A stretch of 64,000 nt of DNA, taken from Pseudomonadota bacterium. Its GTDB lineage: Bacteria > Pseudomonadota > Gammaproteobacteria > Burkholderiales > Burkholderiaceae_F. The DNA lies in contig JAKAFN010000005.1 of the NCBI GenBank assembly GCA_021825945.1, positions 1-64,000 of the forward strand. Reading direction: 5' to 3'. A model generated the notes under the pieces. That model was given only the letters and a program-made list of their open reading frames with translations, was not told where the DNA came from and searched no databases. Position numbers and translations under genes: made by a program. This document shows positions 32,465 to 41,825 of this stretch, in pieces. The first letter of the stretch is position 1; every line of letters begins with the position of its first letter.

Positions 32465-33192
32465 TGCGTCGCGTGGGGTCCCCGTCGCGGCCGCGGTGCC
32501 GTCCCGACGGTCGGGTGGCGATCTACTTCGTTCGCCATGGCGAGACGCGCTGGACGGCGCAGGGGCGGTATCAGGGCGGCAGCGACGTCCCTCTCACGCC
32601 GGTCGGCGTGTGTCAGGCCCGGCGCGCTGCCCGCAGTCTCCTGCGGCATGGCATCACGACGGTCATATCGAGTCCCTTACGCCGGGCGGCCCGGACCTCG
32701 GCGGTCATCGCGCGATGCCTCGGCGTCGGACGCCCCGCCATCGATCGGCGACTGCACGAACTTCGCTTCGGATGCTGGGAAGGGTTGACCCAGCGTGAGG
32801 TCCGTGCCCGCTGGCCGGAACAACTCCGGGCGTGGAAGCGGGCCCCGGACCGATTCCGCTTCCCCGAAGGGGAGACGCTCGCGCAGGCGCAGGGGCGCCT
32901 GGCCGCGTTCCTCCGCACCCTGCGCGTGCGGCGGAGCAATTGCTCGGGACGGATCGTCGTCGTCACCCACGCCGGAATCATTCGTCTGGCGCTGCTGGCG
33001 GCGAGCGATCTGCCGCTGTCGGAATTCCGGGCGTTTACCTTGGATCCCGGTGAGGTTGTCCGTTTAGACTTGCGCGCGGGCGCATTCCGGAGCGTTCGCC
33101 AACGATCCGGTTCGCGCAGCATGGGCGGCCACGACATCCGGTCGAGTCGGTTTCCTGTGGATTTCATGGAAGATGGAGAAAGGTCGACATGA
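32464..33192 (+). CDS. Histidine phosphatase family protein
   Basis: A 242-residue member of the phosphoglycerate-mutase-like superfamily. The catalytic RHG motif is in FVRHGETRW, the second conserved arginine lies in [11 protein letters not shown], the acid region is [11 protein letters not shown], and the late histidine is in [13 protein letters not shown]. It is closest in feel to CobC/PhoE-type phosphatases. Inside a polysaccharide operon it may remove a phosphate from a sugar phosphate or lipid carrier, but that is inference from position only. The start ATG overlaps the ABC gene stop (TGATG), and its stop overlaps the UDP-glucose dehydrogenase start (ATGA). Confidence 0.85.
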   Translation: MRRVGSPSRPRCRPDGRVAIYFVRHGETRWTAQGRYQGGSDVPLTPVGVCQARRAARSLLRHGITTVISSPLRRAARTSAVIARCLGVGRPAIDRRLHELRFGCWEGLTQREVRARWPEQLRAWKRAPDRFRFPEGETLAQAQGRLAAFLRTLRVRRSNCSGRIVVVTHAGIIRLALLAASDLPLSEFRAFTLDPGEVVRLDLRAGAFRSVRQRSGSRSMGGHDIRSSRFPVDFMEDGERST

Positions 33193-34523
33193 AGGTAACG
33201 GTCATTGGAACGGGGTACGTCGGTCTGGTCACCGGCGCTTGTCTGGCGGACGTCGGCAATTCGGTGCTGTGCATCGACATCGACCATGCCAAGGTCGCGC
33301 GCCTGAACGCGGGCGAGATCCCGATACACGAACCGGGGCTTGACGAGGTCGTCGCACGCAACCGGGCGGCGGATCGGCTGCAGTTTTCCTCGGACTACGA
33401 CGCCGCCGTTGCGCATTCCGACATCTTCTTCATCGCCGTCGGCACACCGACCGACGAGGACGGTTCGGCGGACGTCCGGCACGTCGAAGGGGCGGCGCGC
33501 GAACTCGGCCGCCGCCTGACACGCAAGGCGCTGGTGGTCGTCAAGTCCACCGTGCCGGTCGGGACGCACGTCCTCGTCGCCCATGCGATTGAAGAAGAGC
33601 TCGCCCACCGCGGGCAATCGGTCAAGGTTGCCGTGGCGTCGAACCCGGAATTCCTCAAGGAGGGGGCGGCCGTGGCGGATTTCATGCATCCGGACCGCAT
33701 CGTGGTGGGAACCGAAGACCCGGATGCAATCGCCACGTTCACGACGCTCTACGCACCGTTCAACCGCAACCACAACCGTCTGATCATTCTGGATCCGCAT
33801 TCGTCTGAACTTGCGAAGTATGCCGCCAACGCCATGCTGGCGACGCGGATCTCGTTCATGAACGAGTTGGCGCGCCTTGCCGAAAAGCTCGGCGCCGACA
33901 TCGAGAAGGTGCGGGACGCCATCGGTGCGGATCCGCGGATCGGATCGAGCTTCCTGTACGCCGGCGCCGGTTATGGTGGGTCGTGCTTTCCCAAGGACGT
34001 TCGGGCGCTGCTGGCGATGGCGCGCGAGAACGTCGTGTCGGCGCGTCTCCTGTCGGCGGTACATGAAGTCAATGAGGAGCAGAAACACGTCCTCGCGACC
34101 AAGCTGCGCGATGCCTTGGAAGGCGAGTTGCGCGGTCGGGTCATCGCGGTGTGGGGCCTCGCATTCAAGGCCAACACCGACGACGTGCGCGAGGCATCGA
34201 GCGTGGTGCTGATTCGCGATGTCGTGGCGGCGGGAGCCACCGTGCGCGCATATGACCCGCAGGCTCGCGAGACGGCCCGCCACGCATTGGCCGAAATCGA
34301 GCGCAAAGTCACCATCTGCGACACCGCCGCCGCCGCATGCGACGGCGCCGATGCGCTCGTCGTGGTCACGGAGTGGCTCGAATTCCGTAGCCCCGATTTC
34401 GCCGCGCTGGCCGCCAGGCTGCGCGCGCGGGTCCTCGTCGATGGGCGCAATCTGTATGACCCCCGGGCGGTCGCCGCGGCAGGGTTGCGCTACGTCGGGA
34501 TCGGACGTTCACAAGCCGCCTGA
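33189..34523 (+). CDS. ugd: UDP-glucose 6-dehydrogenase
   Basis: Oxidises UDP-glucose to UDP-glucuronate with two NAD+. The 444-residue protein has the Rossmann motif GTGYVG at residues 7-12, the family block [23 protein letters not shown], and the catalytic Cys266 in GGSCFPKD. The C-terminal UDP-binding domain opens with [16 protein letters not shown]. It takes the product of galU (3 kb) and hands UDP-glucuronate to the epimerase that follows. Its presence is the main evidence that the polymer contains uronic acid. Confidence 0.97.
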   Translation: MKVTVIGTGYVGLVTGACLADVGNSVLCIDIDHAKVARLNAGEIPIHEPGLDEVVARNRAADRLQFSSDYDAAVAHSDIFFIAVGTPTDEDGSADVRHVEGAARELGRRLTRKALVVVKSTVPVGTHVLVAHAIEEELAHRGQSVKVAVASNPEFLKEGAAVADFMHPDRIVVGTEDPDAIATFTTLYAPFNRNHNRLIILDPHSSELAKYAANAMLATRISFMNELARLAEKLGADIEKVRDAIGADPRIGSSFLYAGAGYGGSCFPKDVRALLAMARENVVSARLLSAVHEVNEEQKHVLATKLRDALEGELRGRVIAVWGLAFKANTDDVREASSVVLIRDVVAAGATVRAYDPQARETARHALAEIERKVTICDTAAAACDGADALVVVTEWLEFRSPDFAALAARLRARVLVDGRNLYDPRAVAAAGLRYVGIGRSQAA

Positions 34524-34590
34524 GCGGTCTTCGGCAGCGGGCGATCGGAGGCGGGCGGCCGGGGGCGCATCGCACTGGATAGGAGGCAGG

Positions 34591-35595
34591 GTGGAAGATA
34601 CGGTTCTGGTTACCGGGTGTGCCGGATTCATCGGTAGCGCCGTCGCGGAGGCATTGCTTGCGCGGGGTGAGCGCGTCGCCGGGATCGACAATTTCAATGC
34701 GTATTACGAACCGCAGCTCAAACGCGATCGCGTGGCGCGCCGAATCGACCCCGCGTATCGGGTGGTGGAAATCGACCTCGCGGATCGCTCCGCCTTGTCG
34801 TCGTTGATGCAGGCGCTGCGACCGGTCCGCATCGTCCATCTGGCGGCGCAGGCGGGCGTGCGCTACTCGTTCGAAAACCCGCACGCCTACATCGACAGCA
34901 ACGTCGCGGGATTCGTCAACCTTCTGGAAGCGGCGCGTACCGCCGGAAACGTCCGGCACGTCGTGTATGCATCGTCGTCCAGCGTCTACGGTGCCAACAC
35001 CAAGCAGCCGTTTTCGATCGACGATCCGGTGGATCGACCGATCAGCCTCTATGCCGCGACCAAGCGGGCGAACGAACTCATGGCGCAGGTGTATGCAATG
35101 CAGTTCGGCTTGCGCTGCACGGGCCTGCGCTACTTCACCGTGTATGGACCCTGGGGGCGTCCGGACATGGCGCCGTTGAAATTCGCCCGCGCCATCTTCG
35201 AGGGCAGGCCCATCGAGATATATGGCGAGGGCGACATGCGCCGCGATTTCACCTACATCGACGATATCGTCGACGGGACCTTGCGTGCGCTGGACGAGAC
35301 GTCCCGGTTCGATCCGGTGCCGCATCGCGTCTACAACCTCGGGAACCATCGCCCGGAAGAACTCCTGCATTTCGTCGAGGTCTTGGAGCGGGAAATCGGG
35401 AAGCCCGCAAAGCGGGTGTTCAAGCCGATGCAGGCCGGGGACGTCCGCTCGACGGCGGCCGACATCGATGCCACGATTGGCGATCTCGGCTGGAAGCCCA
35501 CGACGAACATCGACGTGGGTCTCGGCGCGATGGTGACATGGTTGCGTGCCTATTACGGCTATGACGGCCGCCCATCTCGCCGGGCCATGGCCTGA
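34591..35595 (+). CDS. UDP-glucuronate 4-epimerase (SDR family)
   Basis: An extended short-chain dehydrogenase of 334 residues that probably converts UDP-glucuronate to UDP-galacturonate. It has the NAD-binding loop TGCAGFIGSAVAEALL, the substrate serines in SSSSVYG, and the catalytic pair Tyr154 and Lys158 in YAATK. The block AQAGVRYSFENPHAYIDSN is typical of the UDP-glucuronate epimerase branch (Cap1J/LspL). The start is a GTG at 34591 with AGGAGG four bases before it; the frame upstream is antisense-like. It follows ugd after 67 bases and closes the operon. Confidence 0.92.
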   Translation: MEDTVLVTGCAGFIGSAVAEALLARGERVAGIDNFNAYYEPQLKRDRVARRIDPAYRVVEIDLADRSALSSLMQALRPVRIVHLAAQAGVRYSFENPHAYIDSNVAGFVNLLEAARTAGNVRHVVYASSSSVYGANTKQPFSIDDPVDRPISLYAATKRANELMAQVYAMQFGLRCTGLRYFTVYGPWGRPDMAPLKFARAIFEGRPIEIYGEGDMRRDFTYIDDIVDGTLRALDETSRFDPVPHRVYNLGNHRPEELLHFVEVLEREIGKPAKRVFKPMQAGDVRSTAADIDATIGDLGWKPTTNIDVGLGAMVTWLRAYYGYDGRPSRRAMA

Positions 35596-35695
35596 CGCCG
35601 CCGGTCACTCGTCTCCTTTTCCATCGCCAAGGCCATGGCGACCCATGGCGACGCCCAAGGATGCGTCTCCGGTACGCGACGTTCCGCCGTGCTGC

Positions 35696-37105
35696 TCACG
35701 GCGCGCGCGGGTACGCGCGCTCGATCATCGCCGCCGTTCGGTCCGCGGCACCGCGATGCGCCCCGGCGAACGCCCGCGCCGCGTCGCGCATGTGGGCTCC
35801 GATCGCGGCATTCGCGGTGATTTCCTCCAGCGCATGTACGGCGTCCGCGGCGTTGGTCACGCAGCGTGCGGCGCCGCAGGCGACCGCGTCCGCCGCGGCC
35901 TGGGCGAAGTTGAACATGTGCGGACCGAACACGATGGGACAGCCGCAGGCCGCAGCTTCGATGAGATTTTGTCCACCCAGCGGCACGAGGCTGCCGCCGA
36001 TCACGGCGGCGTCGGCCATGGCGTAGTACATCGGCATCTCGCCCATCGAATCGCCCAACAGAACGGCCGATGGAGGATCGGCCGGTTTTGCCGGAGCGGC
36101 CCAGACGGAATCCCATTGCGTGCGTCGCAGCACGTGCAAGCCGCGTTGCGCCAGCAGCGCGGCGACGTCGTCGAAACGTTGCGGGTGGCGGGGGACGAAC
36201 AAGAGCCAAGGTTGCGGCGATGTCCCCGTCGAACGGACGCGAGAAGACAGTGCATCGAGCAGCATCGTTTCTTCGCCGTCCCGGGTGCTTGCGAATAGCC
36301 AGACCGGCCGATCGGTGCCGAGCCGTGCGCGCCATCGTTCGCCGCGGGCGATGAGTGCGGCATCGGGCTGGAGATCGAACTTCAGGTTGCCGGTGACGGT
36401 GACGGGTCCAGGGAACCAGCGCGCGATGCGATCCCGGTCCGCCGCCGTCTGCGCGCCGACCGCGGCGAGGTTGGCGGCGGCGCGGCCGAACAGCCGCGAG
36501 AACCGCACCGCCTTGGCGGCCGAGCGTTCGGAGAGCCGGGCGTTGGCGAGCAGGAGCGGGATGTGCGCCGCCGCCGCTTCGTAGAGCAGGGTAGGCCAGA
36601 TTTCCGTCTCCATCAGTACCCCGACGTCCGGGTGCGTCTCGCGCAGGAAGCGTCGCACCGGTCCCGGCAGGTCATAGGGGAGGTAACGCTGCGTGAGGGT
36701 GGTCGCTCCCGCCGCCTGCACCAGCCGGTGCGCGATCTCGGCGCCGACGGCGCGGCCCGTGGGGGTCATGTGGGTCAGTACGAACCGGGCATCCGGATGG
36801 GTCCGCGCGAGCCGTTCGATCAACGGCCACGCCGCGTGGGTTTCGCCGACCGAGACGGCGTGGATCCAGAAGGTGGGTGGGGTGCGCGCCGCCGCCCGCC
36901 TCACTCCCTTCTCCCCCCGCGGGGGGAGAAGGGAGGGGGTGAGGTGGGTGCCTGCACCGAGAAACCGTTCGCCCCAGTGCCGGAAATATTCGCGCTGCCG
37001 CAGCCCGCGCCGGCACAGGTACAGCGCCACGAACGGTAACGCCACCATCCAGGCCGCGGTGTACCAGGCCGGTGCACGCTGCGGCGCGCGACCCTCCACG
37101 TTCAT
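35696..37105 (-). CDS. waaA: 3-deoxy-D-manno-octulosonic acid (Kdo) transferase
   Basis: WaaA adds Kdo from CMP-Kdo to lipid IVA, founding the LPS inner core. The 469-residue protein has an N-terminal membrane anchor (about residues 10-30, AWMVALPFVALYL), WIHAVSVGET, METEIWP with the catalytic glutamate region, and GGSLVPLGGQNLIEAA with EAAACGCPIVFGPHMFNF. The start ATG at 37105 overlaps the waaC stop by four bases. Residues about 58-67 derive from a 28-base perfect REP-like palindrome, so this copy carries a proline/arginine/lysine insert (THLTPSLLPPRGEKGVRR) between the membrane anchor and the catalytic domain. Confidence 0.94.
   Translation of the reverse strand: MNVEGRAPQRAPAWYTAAWMVALPFVALYLCRRGLRQREYFRHWGERFLGAGTHLTPSLLPPRGEKGVRRAAARTPPTFWIHAVSVGETHAAWPLIERLARTHPDARFVLTHMTPTGRAVGAEIAHRLVQAAGATTLTQRYLPYDLPGPVRRFLRETHPDVGVLMETEIWPTLLYEAAAAHIPLLLANARLSERSAAKAVRFSRLFGRAAANLAAVGAQTAADRDRIARWFPGPVTVTGNLKFDLQPDAALIARGERWRARLGTDRPVWLFASTRDGEETMLLDALSSRVRSTGTSPQPWLLFVPRHPQRFDDVAALLAQRGLHVLRRTQWDSVWAAPAKPADPPSAVLLGDSMGEMPMYYAMADAAVIGGSLVPLGGQNLIEAAACGCPIVFGPHMFNFAQAAADAVACGAARCVTNAADAVHALEEITANAAIGAHMRDAARAFAGAHRGAADRTAAMIERAYPRAP
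36906..36933 (+). repeat. Perfect 28-base REP palindrome inside waaA (copy 4)
   Basis: CCCTTCTCCCCCC-GC-GGGGGGAGAAGGG reads identically on both strands. It is followed by AGGGGGTGAGG, the tail shared by other family copies. It lies within waaA, near codons 58-67, where it encodes a spacer rather than disrupting the frame. Confidence 0.8.
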
Positions 37106-38076
37106 TGCGGCGCCGGCTTGGGCCGGTTCGCGAGTACCCGGTCGACGGCGGCGAGCACCTCGGTCACCGACGGCGTCATGCCCACGCCGCCGAGGCTGGC
37201 TACCCGCTCGCTGCCGCGTAGCCCGACCATTCCGGGATCGTAGTCGCAGTAGATCCCCACCGAAGGCGTTCCGGTCGCCGCGGCGAGGTGGGTGAGTCCC
37301 GTATCCAACCCGATCGTCAGCGTCGCGCACGCTGCCAGACTGGCGAGTTGGGAGAGATTGGCGCGCGGCAGAACCTGCGCGGCCACCATCGGCTGCGCCC
37401 GTCGCTCACAGGCCTGTCGCTCCGCTTCGCTGCCCCAGGGCAGCAGACAGCGATATCCGCGGCCGGCGAGATGGCGCTCGAGTTCAGCCCAGTGCGCGTC
37501 CGGCCACAGCTTGGTGGCGCGGCTGGCGTTGGTGAGCAGCAGTACGGCACCGGATTCGGCAAAAATTCCTTCCCCCGGCGGTGGGCGCAGCCCGAATTCC
37601 GCGGCTCCGTCGAGCGCATATCCGAGCGCGAACGCGGCGAGGCGGCGGTTGCGGTCCACCGCGTGCAGGCGCCGATCGATGCTGGCGGTGCGTCGATAGA
37701 AGAAGGTCGCCAGCGGCTCGCGCGCGGAAGTCCGGGAGAATCCGCTCACCGGGCCGCGGGCGGAAACGGCGACGAGGGCACTCTTGAGCAGACCCTGGCA
37801 GTCGATGATGGTGTGATAGCGGATCCGTCGCAGGCTGCTGCGCGCGGCGAACAACTCGCGCCAACTCTGCCGTGAGAAGGGCTTCTTCCGCCAGCGCCGC
37901 AAGGCGATGGGAATGATCCGGGACACCGAGGGGTGCAGGCGGGGAATCTCCGCGAACGCATCTTCGACAACCCAGTCGATGCGGGCATGCGGAAAGGCAC
38001 GCGCGATGTCGGTGACCATCGGCAGGGCATGGACGATATCGCCCATCGATGAGGTTTTGACGATCAAGACGCGCAC
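37102..38076 (-). CDS. waaC: Lipopolysaccharide heptosyltransferase I
   Basis: WaaC transfers the first L,D-heptose onto Kdo of the LPS inner core. The 324-residue GT9 protein starts RVLIVKTSSMGDIVHALPMV, a strong heptosyltransferase I signature. It also shows DWVVEDAFAEIPRLHPSV and the C-terminal donor block IGLDTGLTHLAAATGTPSVGIY. The start is a GTG at 38076; the frame extends to 38217 but that part is not conserved. It overlaps waaA by four bases and diverges from glgP, with which it shares a regulatory gap. Confidence 0.94.
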   Translation of the reverse strand: MRVLIVKTSSMGDIVHALPMVTDIARAFPHARIDWVVEDAFAEIPRLHPSVSRIIPIALRRWRKKPFSRQSWRELFAARSSLRRIRYHTIIDCQGLLKSALVAVSARGPVSGFSRTSAREPLATFFYRRTASIDRRLHAVDRNRRLAAFALGYALDGAAEFGLRPPPGEGIFAESGAVLLLTNASRATKLWPDAHWAELERHLAGRGYRCLLPWGSEAERQACERRAQPMVAAQVLPRANLSQLASLAACATLTIGLDTGLTHLAAATGTPSVGIYCDYDPGMVGLRGSERVASLGGVGMTPSVTEVLAAVDRVLANRPKPAPQ

Positions 38077-38134
38077 CGCCGCGATTTTACCGGAGCGCGA
38101 CGGCCGTGGATGCACTGCGTTGGTGCGAGGCAAC

Positions 38135-38170
38135 ATGCCGATCGTCGCGATGTTCGATGGCGATCGGCAT
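38135..38170. promoter_or_regulatory. Inverted repeat in the waaC/glgP divergent gap
   Basis: ATGCCGATCG (38135-38144) and CGATCGGCAT (38161-38170) are perfect 10-base inverted copies separated by 16 bases, midway between the divergent waaC and glgP starts. It could be an operator or a leader hairpin of the glgP transcript, since it precedes the glgP start by about 75 bases. Confidence 0.4.
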
Positions 38171-38243
38171 ACGGAAGCGGAGCAAGGATCGGCTGCTAAT
38201 ATGGGGCGACGCACCATCGATCCATCTTGGGGACCAATACGTC

Positions 38244-40802
38244 ATGAATCGCCCTGGCACCGCGTTTTTGCTGGAAATCAATCCGAAGATTCCGAAGCGG
38301 CTCGAGCGGATGGAAGAGATCGCGCACGATCTCTGGTACAGCTGGGACAGTCCGACGCGCCAACTGTTTGCGCGGCTGGACGCGAAATTGTGGGACAGCG
38401 TCGGGCATAGCCCGAAAGTGCTGCTGAAACGCATCGATGAGCGCCGGCTGGTCGAGGCGGCGGAGGATCCGGGGTTTCTCAACAGCTACCAGCGCATGCT
38501 CTCCGCATATGATGCGTATCTCGGCGAGACCAGCCGCAGCCCCATCAGCGCGGTGCTCGGTGAGAACGATCTGGTTGCGTATTTTTGCGCCGAGTTCGGG
38601 TTCCACGAGAGTCTGCCGATCTATTCGGGTGGCCTCGGCATCCTCGCGGGCGACCATTGCAAGGCGGCCAGCGATCTGCGTCTGCCGTTCGTGGGTATCG
38701 GACTGCTCTATCGCCAGGGGTATTTCCAGCAGAAGATCGATGCCGACGGTGGGCAGCAGGCGATCTACCAGGATTCGGCCTTCGATGACTTGCCGGTAAT
38801 GCCGGTGCTGGATGCGGCCGGCCACGAAGTCTGCGTCGACGTCGACCTTCCCGGACGGGCATTGAAGCTCCGGGTCTGGGAAGCGAAGATCGGCCACGTC
38901 CGGTTGCTGTTGCTCGACTCCGACCTGCCCGCCAATTCCGAGCGCGATCGCCACATCACCCACCGGCTCTACGGCGGCGATCGGGAGACGCGGATCCAGC
39001 AGGAGATCGTCCTGGGAATCGGCGGCGCCCGTGCCCTCGATGCCCTGGGGCTGCGCCCGACGGTGTGGCACATGAATGAGGGGCACGCGGCGTTCCTGGT
39101 GCTCGAACGGATCCGCGAGAACATGCGTCAGGGGTTGGATCTCGCCGCGTCGATCGAATCGGTGGCGGCCAATACCGTCTTCACGACGCACACGCCCGTG
39201 GCGGCCGGACACGACCGCTTCCCGGAAGACCTGATGCGGACGTATTTCACCGCTTATTGCGACGAACTGCACATCGACTGGCCGGCGTTCTATGGTTTGG
39301 GTCAGTCGGGAGGCGGCGATTTCGACATGACGACGCTCGCGGTTCGGGGTTCGCGGTTCCAGAACGGCGTATCGCGGATCCATGGCGATGTCAGCGCGGC
39401 GATGCTGCGCGATCTCTGGCCCCAGGTTCCGGAAGAAGAAAACCCGGTGATGTACGTGACCAATGCGGTGCACGTTCCGACCTTCCTTGCGCCCGACTGG
39501 AGCAACGACTTCGATCGCTTCCTGGGTATCGACTGGCAGGAACGGATCGGGGATCCCACCGTGTCGGCGCGGGTCGAAGAATTGCCGGACCACATCGTCT
39601 GGAGTCGCCACCAGTTCCTCAAATCGCAGATGCTGCGCTTGATCCGGCACCGCGTATCGACGCAGCATTTCCGCAACCGGGGCAGCGAGGCGCACCTCGA
39701 CCGCATGCTGCGCTACGCCGATCCGGAAAATCCCAACGTGCTCACGATCGGCTTCGGACGCCGTTTTGCGACGTACAAGCGCGCAACCTTGCTGTTCGAG
39801 AACCTCGACTGGCTGCGGCAGATCATCAGTGATGACGCCCGTCCGGTGCTCTTCATCTTCGCCGGCAAGGCCCACCCCGCGGATCAGCCGGGGCAGGACC
39901 TGATCCGGCAGATCACGCGGGTGTCGCGCACGCCGGAGTTCGAAGGCCGCATCCTGATGGTGGAAGGCTACGACCTGCGCCTTGCACGCCGCCTGGTGTC
40001 GGGGGTCGACGTCTGGCTGAACAACCCGATCTATCCGCTCGAGGCGTCCGGAACTTCCGGCATGAAGGCCGGGATCAACGGCGTGCTCAACCTGTCGGTC
40101 CTCGATGGCTGGTGGGGCGAGGGGTACACCGGCGACAATGGCTGGGCGATCAAGCCGGCATCGGAAGCGCTCAACGAATTCGACCGCACCATCGAAGAGT
40201 CGCGCACGCTCTATGAACTGTTGCAGGATCAGGTCTTGCCGACCTACTACAGCCGCGGCGAGATGGGCTACCCGCCGAACTGGATCCGGTTGATGAAGCG
40301 TTCCATTGCCACGATCCTGCCGCGGTTCAACGCCAACCGGATGGTGGGCGATTATCTTGCGCAGTTCTATGGCCCGGCGGCGCGTCAGGGACGGCGGTTT
40401 TCGCGTGACGATTCGCGCGGTGCCCGCGACGTCGCGGCATGGAAGAACAAGGTCCGCACCGCCTGGCCGGGTGTGAAATTACGTCGACTGGATACCGGAA
40501 CGGTGCCGCGCGCGAAGTTCGGTGAACACCTGCGGATCGAGGTGGCGGTGAACCTGAACGGGCTCGATGCCAGCGACGTGCGGGTCGAACTGCGCCTGAG
40601 CGACGTCACGCGCGAGGACAGTGATTCCACCGTGGGCCGATTCTTCGTCCATGCCGCCGGGTTGCCGTCGTCCGGGGAACATCGCTATGTGCTCGATTTC
40701 ACGCCGGAATCCTGCGGGAAGTTCGATTACCGGATCCGGGTGTATCCGTATCACGACCTGTTGACGCACCGGTTCGAGACCGGGCTGATGCTCTGGTTGT
40801 AG
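38244..40802 (+). CDS. glgP: Alpha-glucan phosphorylase (GT35, DUF3417-containing)
   Basis: Releases glucose-1-phosphate from glycogen or maltodextrin by phosphorolysis using pyridoxal phosphate. This 852-residue enzyme belongs to the shorter, DUF3417-bearing branch: the N-terminus PKIPKRLERMEEIAHDLWYSW is that domain. The PLP lysine is Lys608 in EASGTSGMKAGINGVLNLS. Other family blocks include FCAEFGFHESLPIYSGGLGILAGDH and FTTHTPVAAGHDRF. About 110 residues after the catalytic domain form an extra C-terminal beta-rich extension. The ATG at 38244 was chosen because MNRPGTAFLLEINPKIP opens the conserved region. It stands 20 kb away from the glg cluster. Confidence 0.94.
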   Translation: MNRPGTAFLLEINPKIPKRLERMEEIAHDLWYSWDSPTRQLFARLDAKLWDSVGHSPKVLLKRIDERRLVEAAEDPGFLNSYQRMLSAYDAYLGETSRSPISAVLGENDLVAYFCAEFGFHESLPIYSGGLGILAGDHCKAASDLRLPFVGIGLLYRQGYFQQKIDADGGQQAIYQDSAFDDLPVMPVLDAAGHEVCVDVDLPGRALKLRVWEAKIGHVRLLLLDSDLPANSERDRHITHRLYGGDRETRIQQEIVLGIGGARALDALGLRPTVWHMNEGHAAFLVLERIRENMRQGLDLAASIESVAANTVFTTHTPVAAGHDRFPEDLMRTYFTAYCDELHIDWPAFYGLGQSGGGDFDMTTLAVRGSRFQNGVSRIHGDVSAAMLRDLWPQVPEEENPVMYVTNAVHVPTFLAPDWSNDFDRFLGIDWQERIGDPTVSARVEELPDHIVWSRHQFLKSQMLRLIRHRVSTQHFRNRGSEAHLDRMLRYADPENPNVLTIGFGRRFATYKRATLLFENLDWLRQIISDDARPVLFIFAGKAHPADQPGQDLIRQITRVSRTPEFEGRILMVEGYDLRLARRLVSGVDVWLNNPIYPLEASGTSGMKAGINGVLNLSVLDGWWGEGYTGDNGWAIKPASEALNEFDRTIEESRTLYELLQDQVLPTYYSRGEMGYPPNWIRLMKRSIATILPRFNANRMVGDYLAQFYGPAARQGRRFSRDDSRGARDVAAWKNKVRTAWPGVKLRRLDTGTVPRAKFGEHLRIEVAVNLNGLDASDVRVELRLSDVTREDSDSTVGRFFVHAAGLPSSGEHRYVLDFTPESCGKFDYRIRVYPYHDLLTHRFETGLMLWL

Positions 40803-40835
40803 TCGGGGGATCCAGCCGCTCGTTAGCCGGTGCGC

Positions 40836-40858
40836 AATCGCCGCGAATCACGGCGATT
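40836..40858. terminator. Hairpin between convergent glgP and pcm-like gene
   Basis: AATCGCCG (40836-40843) and CGGCGATT (40851-40858) make a perfect 8-bp stem with a 7-base loop between two converging genes. No T-run follows, so it is only a candidate bidirectional terminator. Confidence 0.4.
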
Positions 40859-40878
40859 CGGGCAGCGGGAGGGGGCGA

Positions 40879-41586
40879 TCAGAACCGAAACGCCGACGGT
40901 TGCAGCGCGTTACGCAGCGGCTTGGTCACCGTTTCGAACAGGGGCAGGGTTTCGTAGTTGGCTTCGGTGACGCGTGTGACGATCTGCGCGCTCATCGCCG
41001 GTCCGCAGCCGACCACCGCGGCGAGGCGTCCGCCGACCTTGAGTTGGTCGAGCAGGCACTTCGGCAGCATCGGCAGGGATCCGGAGACGATGATGACGTC
41101 ATAGGGCGCGTGCACTGCCCAACCCTGGGCGCCGTCGCCGCGTTCCACATGGGTGTTGTGTACCCCGGCGCGCGCCAGATTGGCGGCGCCGAACGCGGCC
41201 AAGCGCGGGTCGATTTCGACCGTCCATACCGTCTCGGCCTTGTGGGCGGCAAGCGCTGCCATGTAGCCCGAACCGGTGCCGATTTCCAGCACCTGCTCGT
41301 GCGGATGGATGCGCAATTCCTGGAGCAGTTTTGCCTCGATCTTGGGCGCCAGCATCGTTTCGCCCGTGACCACGCCGTCGAGGTTGAGCGGCAATTCGAA
41401 GTCCGTGAACGCGAGGGCGCGCAAATGCGCCGGTACGAAATCCTCGCGCTTGACGACGTATAGCAGGTCCAGGATCGACGGTTCCAGCACGTCCCAGGGA
41501 CGGATCTGCTGCTCGATCATATTGAACCGGAATCGTTCGAAATCGGCATGCGGAGGAACGGTCGATTCGGCAGCAGAGGTGGGCAT
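40879..41586 (-). CDS. Protein-L-isoaspartate O-methyltransferase family protein
   Basis: A 235-residue SAM-dependent methyltransferase of the Pcm family, which repairs isoaspartyl residues in aged proteins. The N-terminal FNMIEQQIRPWDV and DFVPAHLRALAFTD, and the SAM motif EIGTGSGYMAALAAH, are typical of the proteobacterial Pcm-like branch, often found near tolC, whose activity has not always been confirmed. The C-terminus is shorter and diverges from E. coli Pcm. The ATG at 41586 (MPTSAAE) was preferred over the farther upstream frame start. Confidence 0.87.
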   Translation of the reverse strand: MPTSAAESTVPPHADFERFRFNMIEQQIRPWDVLEPSILDLLYVVKREDFVPAHLRALAFTDFELPLNLDGVVTGETMLAPKIEAKLLQELRIHPHEQVLEIGTGSGYMAALAAHKAETVWTVEIDPRLAAFGAANLARAGVHNTHVERGDGAQGWAVHAPYDVIIVSGSLPMLPKCLLDQLKVGGRLAAVVGCGPAMSAQIVTRVTEANYETLPLFETVTKPLRNALQPSAFRF

Positions 41587-41825
41587 GGCGGAGTTCTCGG
41601 GCTGGTTGCGCGGAAACGCGGCGGTTGACAATCGCGCAATGTTACCGGGCCGCGACGGAAATCCCAACTACCGGCCGGTCTCGCCGCTGTCGGCCCGTCA
41701 TCGGCGCGAGAAACGCCGGGAAACGGGGTGATCCCCCATGATTTGTCGCGATTCGGATAGTCCGACTTGCGTACGATGACCAGGTTTTCCCGCTCGGCCT
41801 CGGCCGTCCTTCATCCCGCGACATC

